A stretch of 6,031 bases of DNA from Alphaproteobacteria bacterium (GCA_016936785.1 JAFGXE010000011.1:1-6031), one strand, 5' to 3'; counted from the stretch's first letter, positions 1-5,957 are shown. Program-made: numbers and translations. Notes: generated from the letters alone by a model not told the origin.

Positions 1-36
1 ATTTTATGTATATATGTCGTTATGAAAGTGGCTTGG

Positions 37-64
37 TTGATATTTTCTTTGTTTAGAGCATAAT
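37..64 (+). promoter_or_regulatory. Candidate sigma70-type promoter for the 98-310 gene
   Basis: A TTGATA box at 37-42 and a CATAAT box at 59-64 are separated by 16 bases. Each differs from the TTGACA/TATAAT consensus at one position. Transcription would begin near 71, giving a leader of about 27 bases before the ATG at 98. The call rests only on motif match and placement. Confidence 0.5.
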
Positions 65-97
65 GGACTTCATTACTAATCTTTAAATTTAAACATT

Positions 98-310
98 ATG
101 GAATTTTTTTCGTTTTTTTCAAAATTGATGGGTGTGTTAATTCTTTTGTTTGGGGCAGGGCTGGTTACCATCAACTGCTTTTGTATCGGAGGGGAATCTC
201 TCCATCAATTTTTTGCTTGGTTAACGGGGGGCGCTACGGTGGTTCTCCTTATTTACTGGGGAATTTGCTTTGGGAGTTATATTCGAACAGGTTGTTGTTC
301 TGGGGGGTGA
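98..310 (+). CDS. Small two-helix membrane protein, function unknown
   Basis: I do not recognise a family for this 70-aa protein. It has two hydrophobic stretches that can span the inner membrane, at about residues 10-30 and 37-59, joined by a short loop containing Gly-Gly-Glu-Ser. There is no cleavable signal peptide; the first helix would be the insertion signal. It has five cysteines (27, 29, 57, 66, 67), with a Cys-Cys pair in the short C-terminal tail. The ATG at 98 lacks a clear Shine-Dalgarno sequence, because the leader is almost all A and T, but a good promoter lies upstream and a possible terminator follows. That placement supports a real gene although the ORF is short. It could be a small membrane regulator or an orphan gene, and nothing visible decides between them. 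Confidence 0.55.
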   Translation: MEFFSFFSKLMGVLILLFGAGLVTINCFCIGGESLHQFFAWLTGGATVVLLIYWGICFGSYIRTGCCSGG

Positions 311-314
311 TCTT

Positions 315-364
315 AAAAATCGCGTTATGGGTTCTGTGATGGAATTGATAGGGCGATTTTTTTT
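315..364 (+). terminator. Possible intrinsic terminator after the small membrane gene
   Basis: A 9-bp perfect stem pairs 315-323 (AAAAATCGC) with 353-361 (GCGATTTTT), and a T run continues to 364. The loop of 29 bases is longer than usual, so this is a weaker candidate than the other terminators in the window. Confidence 0.4.
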
Positions 365-470
365 ATTATATTAATTTGTCATCCTTGAAAAAAACGCTTG
401 ATTTTAATCCTAAATGTTAGTAGTTTTTATCGTATCGCTTTAATTATTATAAACTAAATTTATCTATATC

Positions 471-740
471 ATGAGTAAGCTTTTAAATTTAAAGAATGAT
501 CTGTTAAAACTTAAGAATGATCTTTTAAATCTTGAAAAACAGATTAAGGCTAAAGAATCATTGATAACGTCCCTTGAAAATAATCAGGAGGCGGCAAAGA
601 AAGAGTATCAAGCACTTGAAAAAGAGCTTATTGCTCTAAACAAGTTAGAAGACGTTGCCGCTATAAAAGCGAAGGAAGAAGAAATTGAAATTTCTAGAGC
701 TTTTTTGATAGAAACATATGGAAAAGATTTTTTAGATTAG
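471..740 (+). CDS. Small coiled-coil protein, function unknown
   Basis: This 89-aa protein is nearly all predicted helix and rich in Leu, Lys, Glu and Asn. Leucines at heptad-like spacing from about residue 4 to 58 indicate a coiled coil, so it probably dimerises or binds a partner. The N-terminal part repeats a seven-residue unit (NLKNDLL then KLKNDLL), encoded by two 21-bp units at 486-506 and 507-527. There is no signal peptide or membrane segment, so a cytoplasmic location is likely. The C-terminus (about residues 70-89) leaves the heptad pattern and ends in Asp-Phe-Leu-Asp. The ATG has no evident Shine-Dalgarno sequence. A strong terminator begins eight bases after the stop codon, which supports the reading as a gene. 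I do not recognise a family. Generic coiled-coil proteins give many spurious matches, so similarity alone would be weak evidence of function. Confidence 0.6.
   Translation: MSKLLNLKNDLLKLKNDLLNLEKQIKAKESLITSLENNQEAAKKEYQALEKELIALNKLEDVAAIKAKEEEIEISRAFLIETYGKDFLD
486..527 (+). repeat. Two 21-bp tandem units encoding one heptad each
   Basis: The units at 486-506 and 507-527 match at 17 of 21 bases and share the core AAGAATGATCT. Each encodes x-Leu-Lys-Asn-Asp-Leu-Leu, so the duplication lengthens the coiled coil by exactly one heptad without changing the frame. Confidence 0.7.
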
Positions 741-747
741 TATTCAA

Positions 748-784
748 AAAAAACGCATCAGGGAATATTCTCTATGCGTTTTTT
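748..784. terminator. Strong intrinsic terminator, A/T tracts on both sides
   Basis: An 11-bp perfect stem pairs 748-758 with 774-784 (AAAAAACGCAT with ATGCGTTTTTT). The bases between can extend the stem (760-764 with 769-773, with one bulged C and one G-U pair). The T run on one side and the A run on the other allow termination in either direction. It closes the coiled-coil gene and separates it from gyrA. Confidence 0.9.
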
Positions 785-902
785 GTTATGCTATTATCTA
801 ACTATATTTGATCTCTTCTGTGTTTTTGATTAATCTGGGGCAATTTTATTTCTTAAAAATGGCTTTTTGCGTTTCTAGGGTGGTTTAAAATCGATTTTAT
901 GC

Positions 903-931
903 TTGCGCTCTGTTTTATGGCGTGCTATTTT
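903..931 (+). promoter_or_regulatory. Candidate gyrA promoter
   Basis: TTGCGC at 903-908 and TATTTT at 926-931 are separated by 17 bases. This would place the start of transcription near 938, with a leader of about 35 bases. The rest of the 785-972 intergenic region shows no other convincing feature. The boxes are only moderate matches; spacing and position are the main support. Confidence 0.4.
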
Positions 932-972
932 CCGTGTGCGAAAAATATCTATCATAAATAAGGGAAGAGATT

Positions 973-3822
973 ATGTCTGATCACGATCAAGGTGCGCCAG
1001 CGCCATCAAGAGATATTGAAAAAGTTGGTATTTCATCAAAAATGCAATCCTCGTTTTTGGATTACGCGATGTCTGTTATTGTTTCGCGTGCGTTGCCGGA
1101 TGTCCGAGATGGATTAAAGCCGGTTCATCGTCGTTTAATGTTTGCGATGGATCAAGCTGGGTTTGTGTATAATCGTCCGTATAAGAAGTCTGCGCGTACT
1201 GTTGGGGAAGTTTTGGGTAAATACCATCCTCATGGGGATCAATCTGTTTATTTGGCCATGGTGCGTTTGGCTCAGTCGTTTGCGATGAGTTTGCCTTTGA
1301 TTGATGGGCAAGGAAACTTTGGATCTATTGATGGTGATTCTCCGGCGGCGATGCGTTATACGGAGTCTCGTTTGGCCCGTGTCACAACGGCGTTATTGCA
1401 AGATTTAAATAAAGATACGGTCGATTTTCAACCAAATTTCGATGAATCCTTAAAAGAACCGACTGTTTTGCCGGCTCAGTTCCCACATTTGCTTGTAAAT
1501 GGATCAACCGGGATTGCTGTTGGTATGGCGACAACGATTTTACCTCATAATTTAGGGGAGGTTGTTGATGCGACGGTTGCTTGCCTGGAAAATCCAAATT
1601 TAACGTCTGAAGAACTTATGGAATATTTGCCTGGTCCTGATTTTCCAACAGGTGGTGTTATTTTAGGACGTTTTGGTGCCCATAAGGCCTTAACAACTGG
1701 ACGTGGTTCTGTTGTTGTGCGTGGAAAAACCAAGATGGAAGAAGTTCAGGGGCGTGAAGCCATTATCATTACGGAAATTCCATATCAGGTCAATAAAGTG
1801 ATTCTTATTGAAAAGATCATGCATCTTTATAAGGAAAAAAAGATTGAAAACCTCGCGGCTATTCGCGATGAATCTGATCGTCATGGTATTCGTATCGTTA
1901 TTGAATTAAAACGCGAAGCTGTTCCTGAAGTTGTTTTAAATCAATTGTTTAGATACACACCTTTACAAACAAGTTATGGTGTTCAAATGCTGGCGTTAAA
2001 TAAAGGACGTCCGGAATTGATGACGATGTCAGACATTTTAAAACACTTTATTGTGTTTAGAAAAGAAGTGATCCGTCGTCGTACGAACTTTGAATTAAAT
2101 AAGGTTCGGGATCGCGGACATATTTTGGTTGGGCTGTCTGTTGCTGTTGCCAATATTGATGAAATTATCGCTATGATAAAGGCTTCGAAAGATCCGATCA
2201 TTGCGAAAGAAAAATTGATGGATAAAGAATGGAATGCACAGCATGTGGCACCATTGATTGAATTGATTGACGATCCGAAAAGTTTGATTGATTCAACGGG
2301 TATGTGTCGTTTGACGGAAGAACAAGCCAAAGGGATTTTGGAATTAAAGCTTCATCGTTTGACTGGTTTGGAAATGGAAAAATTGACGGATGAGATGACA
2401 CAAATTGGCTCAGATATCAAAGGTTTCTTGAGTGTTCTTAGAAACGATTCTGAAGTTATTAATATTATTAAAGAAGATCTTTTGCAGGTTAAAGAAAATT
2501 TTGCCGTGCCACGTCGTACTGAGATTTCGGATAATGAATTTACAGGTGATTTAGAAGATTTGATTGCCAAAGAAGATATGGTTGTTACTGTGACGCATCG
2601 CGGCTATATCAAGCGCGTGCCTCTTTCAACGTATCGGGCACAAAAACGTGGTGGAAAAGGCCGAAATGCAATGAATACGAAGGATGAAGATTTCATCACA
2701 AATGTGTTTGTGGCGAATACACATACACCGTTGTTGTTCTTCTCGGATAATGGCATGGCTTATAAGTTGAAAGTTTATAAATTGCCAATGGGGTCGCCGA
2801 CCTCTCCGGGTAAAGCCTTGATTAATTTGCTTCCATTGGAAAAAGAAGAAAAAATTACAACTGTGATGCCTTTGCCAGAAAATGAAGAATCATGGGAAGA
2901 TTTGTTTATTATGTTTGCGACTTCACGGGGAACTGTGCGTCGAAATCGTTTGTCTGACTTTATTTCTGTGCGCGCAAATGGAAAAATTGCGATGAAGCTT
3001 GGTGAAGATGATAAGCTTGTTGGTGTGGCAACCTGTGATGAAGATCAAGATGTACTTTTAACGTTGAAAAAAGGAAATTGTATCCGTTTCCCCGTTGATG
3101 CTATTCGGATTTTTACGGGTCGTAACTCCGTTGGGGTGCGTGGTGTGAAAATGAAGGAAAAAGGGGATGAAGTTATTTCACTTTCATTGCTACATCATAT
3201 GGATGTCGATAGTGAAACACGTGAAAAATTCTTGAAACAATCGCGTGCGATGCGCCAAGAAGACGGTGTTGAAGATGCGGCTAACTTGACTCTTCTTTCA
3301 TCCGATGAGTTCGAAAGTTTCCGTGCAAAAGAAGACTTTGTGATTTCGATTACAGATAAAGGATTAGGAAAGCGGTCTTCTTCTTACGAATATCGTACGA
3401 CGAACCGTGGCGGAACGGGTATTACAAATATGAAGTTGGGTGAAAAGAGCAATGAAATTATTGCCTCTTTCCCAATTACGGAAGATCAGCAGCTTATTTT
3501 GGTAACAGATCAAGGACAATTGATCCGCATTCCGATTATGAATGTGCGTATTGCTGGGCGATCCACGAGTGGTGTGAAACTGTTTACCGTAGGAGACGAT
3601 GAAAAAGTCGTTTCTGTTGCAAAAGTTGATATGGATGATTCTGAAGAAGAGGGTGATGATGTTTCTTCAGACAATGATTCAACTGAAACTGTTGAAGTCA
3701 TTGAAAAAGAAGTAAAAACATCTTTTGTAGAAGAGTCTATTGAAGAACCTGACGTAGAGGAAGATATCTCTGTGGAAAACGAAAAGCCAAAATCTGAACC
3801 AGGAGATGGTGGCTTGTTATAA
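973..3822 (+). CDS. gyrA: DNA gyrase subunit A
   Basis: GyrA forms the A2B2 gyrase with GyrB; it cuts and rejoins DNA while ATP drives negative supercoiling. The ATG at 973 follows an AAGGGAAGAG ribosome site, and the protein starts with a short tail before the conserved SSFLDYAMSVIVSRALPDVR block. The breakage-reunion domain covers about residues 12-530, with the catalytic Arg128-Tyr129 pair in AAMRYTE. The C-terminal pinwheel domain covers about 531-885, with a GyrA box QKRGGKG at 557-563 (usual form QRRGGKG), which marks this as GyrA rather than ParC. A roughly 40-residue insert at 741-782 is of the kind seen in alphaproteobacterial GyrA. The last 64 residues (886-949) are acidic, with 26 Asp/Glu. 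At 949 aa it is longer than E. coli GyrA (875). In the quinolone region, residues equivalent to E. coli Ser83 and Asp87 are Gln90 and Leu94. A strong terminator follows at once, so gyrA is probably transcribed alone. Confidence 0.98.
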   Translation: MSDHDQGAPAPSRDIEKVGISSKMQSSFLDYAMSVIVSRALPDVRDGLKPVHRRLMFAMDQAGFVYNRPYKKSARTVGEVLGKYHPHGDQSVYLAMVRLAQSFAMSLPLIDGQGNFGSIDGDSPAAMRYTESRLARVTTALLQDLNKDTVDFQPNFDESLKEPTVLPAQFPHLLVNGSTGIAVGMATTILPHNLGEVVDATVACLENPNLTSEELMEYLPGPDFPTGGVILGRFGAHKALTTGRGSVVVRGKTKMEEVQGREAIIITEIPYQVNKVILIEKIMHLYKEKKIENLAAIRDESDRHGIRIVIELKREAVPEVVLNQLFRYTPLQTSYGVQMLALNKGRPELMTMSDILKHFIVFRKEVIRRRTNFELNKVRDRGHILVGLSVAVANIDEIIAMIKASKDPIIAKEKLMDKEWNAQHVAPLIELIDDPKSLIDSTGMCRLTEEQAKGILELKLHRLTGLEMEKLTDEMTQIGSDIKGFLSVLRNDSEVINIIKEDLLQVKENFAVPRRTEISDNEFTGDLEDLIAKEDMVVTVTHRGYIKRVPLSTYRAQKRGGKGRNAMNTKDEDFITNVFVANTHTPLLFFSDNGMAYKLKVYKLPMGSPTSPGKALINLLPLEKEEKITTVMPLPENEESWEDLFIMFATSRGTVRRNRLSDFISVRANGKIAMKLGEDDKLVGVATCDEDQDVLLTLKKGNCIRFPVDAIRIFTGRNSVGVRGVKMKEKGDEVISLSLLHHMDVDSETREKFLKQSRAMRQEDGVEDAANLTLLSSDEFESFRAKEDFVISITDKGLGKRSSSYEYRTTNRGGTGITNMKLGEKSNEIIASFPITEDQQLILVTDQGQLIRIPIMNVRIAGRSTSGVKLFTVGDDEKVVSVAKVDMDDSEEEGDDVSSDNDSTETVEVIEKEVKTSFVEESIEEPDVEEDISVENEKPKSEPGDGGLL

Positions 3823-3825
3823 GAT

Positions 3826-3859
3826 AAAAAATCCCACCATATAAAGGTGGGATTTTTTT
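3826..3859. terminator. Intrinsic terminator of gyrA
   Basis: A 13-bp perfect stem pairs 3826-3838 with 3846-3858 (AAAAAATCCCACC with GGTGGGATTTTTT) around a 7-base loop, ending in a T run. It starts four bases after the gyrA stop codon. The A run on the left arm makes it potentially bidirectional. Confidence 0.95.
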
Positions 3860-3895
3860 GGTGTGAATCCCGTTCCTGCAGGGATTAAAGCCTAT

Positions 3896-3902
3896 AGGAG
3901 GT
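3896..3902 (+). promoter_or_regulatory. Strong ribosome binding site that sets the nuclease-gene start
   Basis: AGGAGGT at 3896-3902 is the best Shine-Dalgarno sequence in the window. It lies four bases before the ATG at 3907, and GGAGG ends five bases before it. It overlaps an in-frame GTG at 3901, which therefore cannot be served by it. The ATG at 3907 is the preferred start. Confidence 0.8.
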
Positions 3903-3906
3903 GGAA

Positions 3907-4416
3907 ATGAAAATATGTAAAGCTAATTTCTATGAATGGGCTTACTCTAACCTTTTAACTAACAATCAAAGAGGTGTTTTGGCAGAATATATCGTTGCTT
4001 TCTCTCTAGGTGAAGATAAGATAAAAAGGGAAGAGTGGGATGCATATGATATTTTGCATAATAATATAAAAATAGAGGTTAAAAGTAGTTCTTATTTGCA
4101 AGTTTGGGAACAAAAGAAACTATCTAATGTTTTATTTGATATTTCTCCAAAAAGAAAGTTGAATCTAAATACAAATAAGTATGATGAAGATATAAAAAGA
4201 CAATCGGATGTTTATGTGTTTTGTTTGTTGAAACATAAAGATAAAAAAACAGTTAATGTTTTAGATTTATCTCAATGGGTTTTTTATGTAGTAAAGACTT
4301 CGGTTTTGAATGAAAAATTGGGTAATCAAAAAAAAATTTCATTATCAACTCTTTCTCGATTAAATATAAATGAATGTTCTTTTAATGAGATAAGGAATTT
4401 AGTTAATAAAATATAG
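3907..4416 (+). CDS. PD-(D/E)xK nuclease-like protein, possible restriction-type endonuclease
   Basis: A 169-aa protein from the ATG at 3907; a GTG two codons upstream overlaps the ribosome site. The N-terminal half has the layout of a PD-(D/E)xK nuclease core: helix RGVLAEYIVAFSLG with Glu27, then WDAYDI with Asp45 and Asp48, then the strand IKIEVKSSSYLQ with Glu57-x-Lys59, and Gln65 in the following helix. Such folds bind a metal through the Asp and Glu and cut DNA, as in restriction and repair enzymes. The C-terminal half (about 70-169) has basic segments and a possible strand around 101-130. There is no signal peptide. Codon use is unlike gyrA: 8 of 12 Ile codons are ATA and 5 of 6 Arg codons are AGA or AGG. 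Together with its place between gyrA's terminator and tag, this suggests acquisition by transfer. No methyltransferase or other partner is in view, and I see no good promoter of its own. The family call is from motifs only. Confidence 0.7.
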   Translation: MKICKANFYEWAYSNLLTNNQRGVLAEYIVAFSLGEDKIKREEWDAYDILHNNIKIEVKSSSYLQVWEQKKLSNVLFDISPKRKLNLNTNKYDEDIKRQSDVYVFCLLKHKDKKTVNVLDLSQWVFYVVKTSVLNEKLGNQKKISLSTLSRLNINECSFNEIRNLVNKI

Positions 4417-4427
4417 AAAGGGTTGTG

Positions 4428-4476
4428 CTGGGTTTAAAGGCTGAATTGTCCGTAATAATGGGGATTATTTACCCAG
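4428..4476 (+). promoter_or_regulatory. Nested hairpin upstream of tag, role unknown
   Basis: CTGGGT at 4428-4433 pairs with ACCCAG at 4471-4476. Inside it, AATAAT at 4454-4459 pairs with ATTATT at 4464-4469 around GGGG. No T run follows, so it is not an intrinsic terminator. It lies 12 bases after the nuclease-like gene and 24 before the first tag ATG. It could be a leader structure, an mRNA processing site, or chance pairing. Confidence 0.3.
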
Positions 4477-4500
4477 ATAGGTTGGGGATGGTCATGGAAA

Positions 4501-5076
4501 ATGAAAATGGAAAATATGAAAAAACGTTGTGGTTGGGTGCATTTAGATAATCCACTTTATGTGAAATATCATGATGAAGAATGGGGGATTCCTGTTCATG
4601 ATGATCGTTTGTTGTTTGAAACTTTGATTTTGGAAGGGGCTCAGGCGGGTTTATCATGGGTGACTGTTTTGAATAAACGGGCCAATTACAAAGCGTTATT
4701 TGATAATTTTAATGTTCAGAAAGTGTCTGAATATAACGAGTCTAAAATCCTGTCTCTGCTGCAAAACCCGGGGATTGTTCGGAATAAATTAAAGGTTCGA
4801 TCTGCTGTGAAGAATGCGAAAGTTTTTATTGATATTCAAAAAGAATTTGGATCTTTTGATACGTATCTTTGGGCGTTTGTGGATTTCAAGCCTGTGATTA
4901 ATCATTTTAAAACACTTGCGGATGTTCCTGGGAAAACAGATTTGTCTGATCGTATCTCAAAAGATTTAAAAAAACGTGGTATGTCTTTTGTGGGCTCGAC
5001 AATTATTTATGCTTTTCTTCAATCCGTTGGTGTTGTGAATGATCACGAAGCAGGGTGTTGGTGTCGGTCTGAATGA
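4501..5076 (+). CDS. tag: DNA-3-methyladenine glycosylase I
   Basis: Tag removes 3-methyladenine from alkylated DNA, starting base excision repair in the cytoplasm. The 191-aa protein matches the family over its whole length: RCGWV near the start, YHDEEWGIP, LEGAQAGLSWVTVLNKR, LKKRGMSFVGSTI, and a C-terminal VNDHEAGCWC. The zinc-binding set of the family is complete: Cys10, His24, His182 and Cys186. Glu45, in the LEG-QAGLSW block, matches the conserved active-site Glu of E. coli Tag, and Trp53 the base-stacking Trp. In-frame ATGs lie at 4501, 4507 and 4516. None has a strong ribosome site; the last gives MKKRCGW, closest to E. coli MERCGW, and is a reasonable alternative. No terminator separates it from the nuclease-like gene upstream, so the two may share a transcript. 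The DUF167 gene follows with a 4-base overlap. Confidence 0.97.
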   Translation: MKMENMKKRCGWVHLDNPLYVKYHDEEWGIPVHDDRLLFETLILEGAQAGLSWVTVLNKRANYKALFDNFNVQKVSEYNESKILSLLQNPGIVRNKLKVRSAVKNAKVFIDIQKEFGSFDTYLWAFVDFKPVINHFKTLADVPGKTDLSDRISKDLKKRGMSFVGSTIIYAFLQSVGVVNDHEAGCWCRSE

Positions 5077-5288
5077 GATATGAGGTGCGTGTTATTCCCA
5101 ATTCTTCTAAAGAGCGGATTGAAACTCTGGGTGAGAACGTGTTAAAGGTTTATTTAATGTGTGTCCCCGAAAAAGGCAAAGCTAATGCTCGTTTGATTGC
5201 GATTTTGTCTAACTACTTTTCTGTCTCCAAGTCGTCTGTTTCCATTCTATCTGGAAAAAGATCTGGAACTAAAGTTGTTGAAATATAA
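5073..5288 (+). CDS. DUF167 / YggU family protein
   Basis: This 71-aa protein fits the DUF167 (UPF0235, YggU) family: an N-terminal strand VRVIPNSSKERI, then LKVYLMCVPEKGKANARLI with the conserved Gly-Lys-Ala-Asn at 35-38, and a C-terminal VSILSGKRSGTKVVEI with the family's G-x-x-S-x-x-K pattern. The family is a small alpha/beta fold whose function is not established. The start codon overlaps the tag stop codon (ATGA at 5073-5076), and no strong ribosome site is visible inside tag, so translation is probably coupled to tag. The length is at the short end for the family but the protein is complete. Family assignment is confident; no role in alkylation repair should be assumed from the neighbour alone. 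Confidence 0.9.
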   Translation: MRYEVRVIPNSSKERIETLGENVLKVYLMCVPEKGKANARLIAILSNYFSVSKSSVSILSGKRSGTKVVEI

Positions 5289-5296
5289 TTATATTT
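5281..5296. repeat. 16-bp perfect AT palindrome over the DUF167 stop codon
   Basis: AAATATAATTATATTT is its own reverse complement and contains the TAA stop at 5286-5288. It could form a weak A-U hairpin, but no T run follows, so termination here is doubtful. No other terminator for the tag transcript is visible before 5313. Confidence 0.4.
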
Positions 5297-5316
5297 GTTT
5301 ATACAGCTTTTATTGA

Positions 5317-5346
5317 TTGATCTGTGAACTCGAAATACGCTATATT
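5317..5346 (+). promoter_or_regulatory. Candidate promoter of the 139-aa gene
   Basis: TTGATC at 5317-5322 and TATATT at 5341-5346 are separated by 18 bases. Transcription would start near 5353, giving a leader of about 20 bases that contains the AGAGGA ribosome site at 5361-5366. The match to consensus is moderate but the spacing and position fit well. Confidence 0.45.
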
Positions 5347-5372
5347 GTATGGTGTAGAAAAGAGGATTTTTA

Positions 5373-5792
5373 ATGGTTATAAATCAATTTTTTAGATCAA
5401 TGACTTTTGAGTCTAATATTGACTGGACATCATATCCGGTACATGTTGATTGGTTCGTCAATCTGCTGCCAGAAGTTTCTGAGGTTATTCAAGATCTTAA
5501 TTTAAAAACTTTAAATCTACCTGTTTATATTGGCCCTGTTTTTACATCTGATAAGACAGCTCTTCTTTTTACAATGTTGTCTGGAGGAGAATCATATATT
5601 CATTTTAGTTTGCCAGGTAGTTCTTCTGATCGAGATCATTTTTCTGAAAATTTATATGTAAAGTTGGAGGATATTGTTTCTATTCTTGAAAAGGAAGCTG
5701 AGGCTAAGGCTGCTTCTGAGGCACAAATTGCAGAGTTTGAAGATTCTAAAAAGAAATTTTGGCTTAAAAACTGGTTTTCAAAAACTCTTTGA
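5373..5792 (+). CDS. Hypothetical protein, 139 aa
   Basis: I do not recognise a family. The ATG at 5373 is well placed, six bases after AGAGGA, with a candidate promoter upstream, so the gene is probably real and separately transcribed. The N-terminal two thirds (about 1-95) looks like a mixed alpha/beta globular domain: hydrophobic strands such as PVYIGPVF and ALLFTML, and a polar loop SGSSSDRDHF-like at about 80-90. Residues about 97-125 form a predicted charged helix rich in Glu, Lys and Ala. The C-terminus (about 125-139) is basic and aromatic (KKKFWLKNWF), which could be an amphipathic membrane-binding or protein-binding tail. There is no signal peptide or membrane span. It converges with the tRNA-Lys gene. 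Its use of AGA and ATA is moderate. Confidence 0.75.
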   Translation: MVINQFFRSMTFESNIDWTSYPVHVDWFVNLLPEVSEVIQDLNLKTLNLPVYIGPVFTSDKTALLFTMLSGGESYIHFSLPGSSSDRDHFSENLYVKLEDIVSILEKEAEAKAASEAQIAEFEDSKKKFWLKNWFSKTL

Positions 5793-5799
5793 TAAAAAA

Positions 5800-5818
5800 T
5801 GGTGGGTGTTAAGGGATT
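5800..5818 (-). repeat. Duplicate of the tRNA-Lys 3' end, possible attachment-site scar
   Basis: The bases at 5800-5818 match 5961-5979, the 3' end of tRNA-Lys including its CCA, at 18 of 19 positions, in the same orientation and 161 bp apart. Similarity stops inside the T loop. There is no cloverleaf beyond it. This is the arrangement left by tRNA-targeting integrative elements, or by decay of a second tRNA gene. Confidence 0.6.
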
Positions 5819-5827
5819 GTAATTTCC

Positions 5828-5848
5828 AATGATTTTTACGAAATCATT
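5828..5848. repeat. 8-bp perfect hairpin
   Basis: AATGATTT at 5828-5835 pairs with AAATCATT at 5841-5848 around a 5-base loop. No T run follows on either strand, so it is not a typical intrinsic terminator. It lies just inside the duplicated tRNA end. A role as a recombination-site arm or an mRNA 3' end is possible but not shown. Confidence 0.4.
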
Positions 5849-5921
5849 AGACCCTTTTCCTCCCTTCGGTCATCGAACCGGCTCATTGTATTCGCTGTTC
5901 AACCCTAATCAACCCGGATTA

Positions 5922-5957
5922 AAAACAAAAAACACCCCGATGGGGCATTTTTGTTTT
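5922..5957. terminator. Intrinsic terminator of tRNA-Lys, bidirectional
   Basis: A CCCC-GAT-GGGG hairpin (5935-5938 with 5942-5945) is flanked by an A-rich arm at 5922-5932 and a T-rich arm at 5948-5957 that pair with a few interruptions. Read on the - strand it lies just after the tRNA CCA end and is followed by a run of T. Read on the + strand it could also stop transcripts from the convergent 139-aa gene. Confidence 0.8.

Noticed and set aside
376..453. Promoter for the coiled-coil gene
   Set aside because: Several partial boxes (TTGAAA at 385, TTGATT at 398, TATAAA at 448) occur, but no pair has acceptable spacing with good matches on both sides.
1983..2330. Long open frame on the - strand inside gyrA (115 codons)
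   Set aside because: It lies wholly within the conserved gyrA coding sequence, has no ribosome site of note, and its protein resembles nothing; it is a shadow of the gyrA codons.
973..3822. Topoisomerase IV subunit ParC instead of GyrA
   Set aside because: The QKRGGKG GyrA box, the full-length six-bladed pinwheel and the acidic tail fit GyrA, while ParC lacks an intact GyrA box.
3866..3886. Short inverted repeat AATCCC / GGGATT around a CCTGCAGG palindrome upstream of the nuclease-like gene
   Set aside because: The stem is only 6 bp, no T run follows, and it does not fit a tRNA T arm; it may be chance.
3901..3906. GTG at 3901 as the start of the nuclease-like gene
   Set aside because: The GTG overlaps the AGGAGGT ribosome site, which is correctly spaced for the ATG at 3907.
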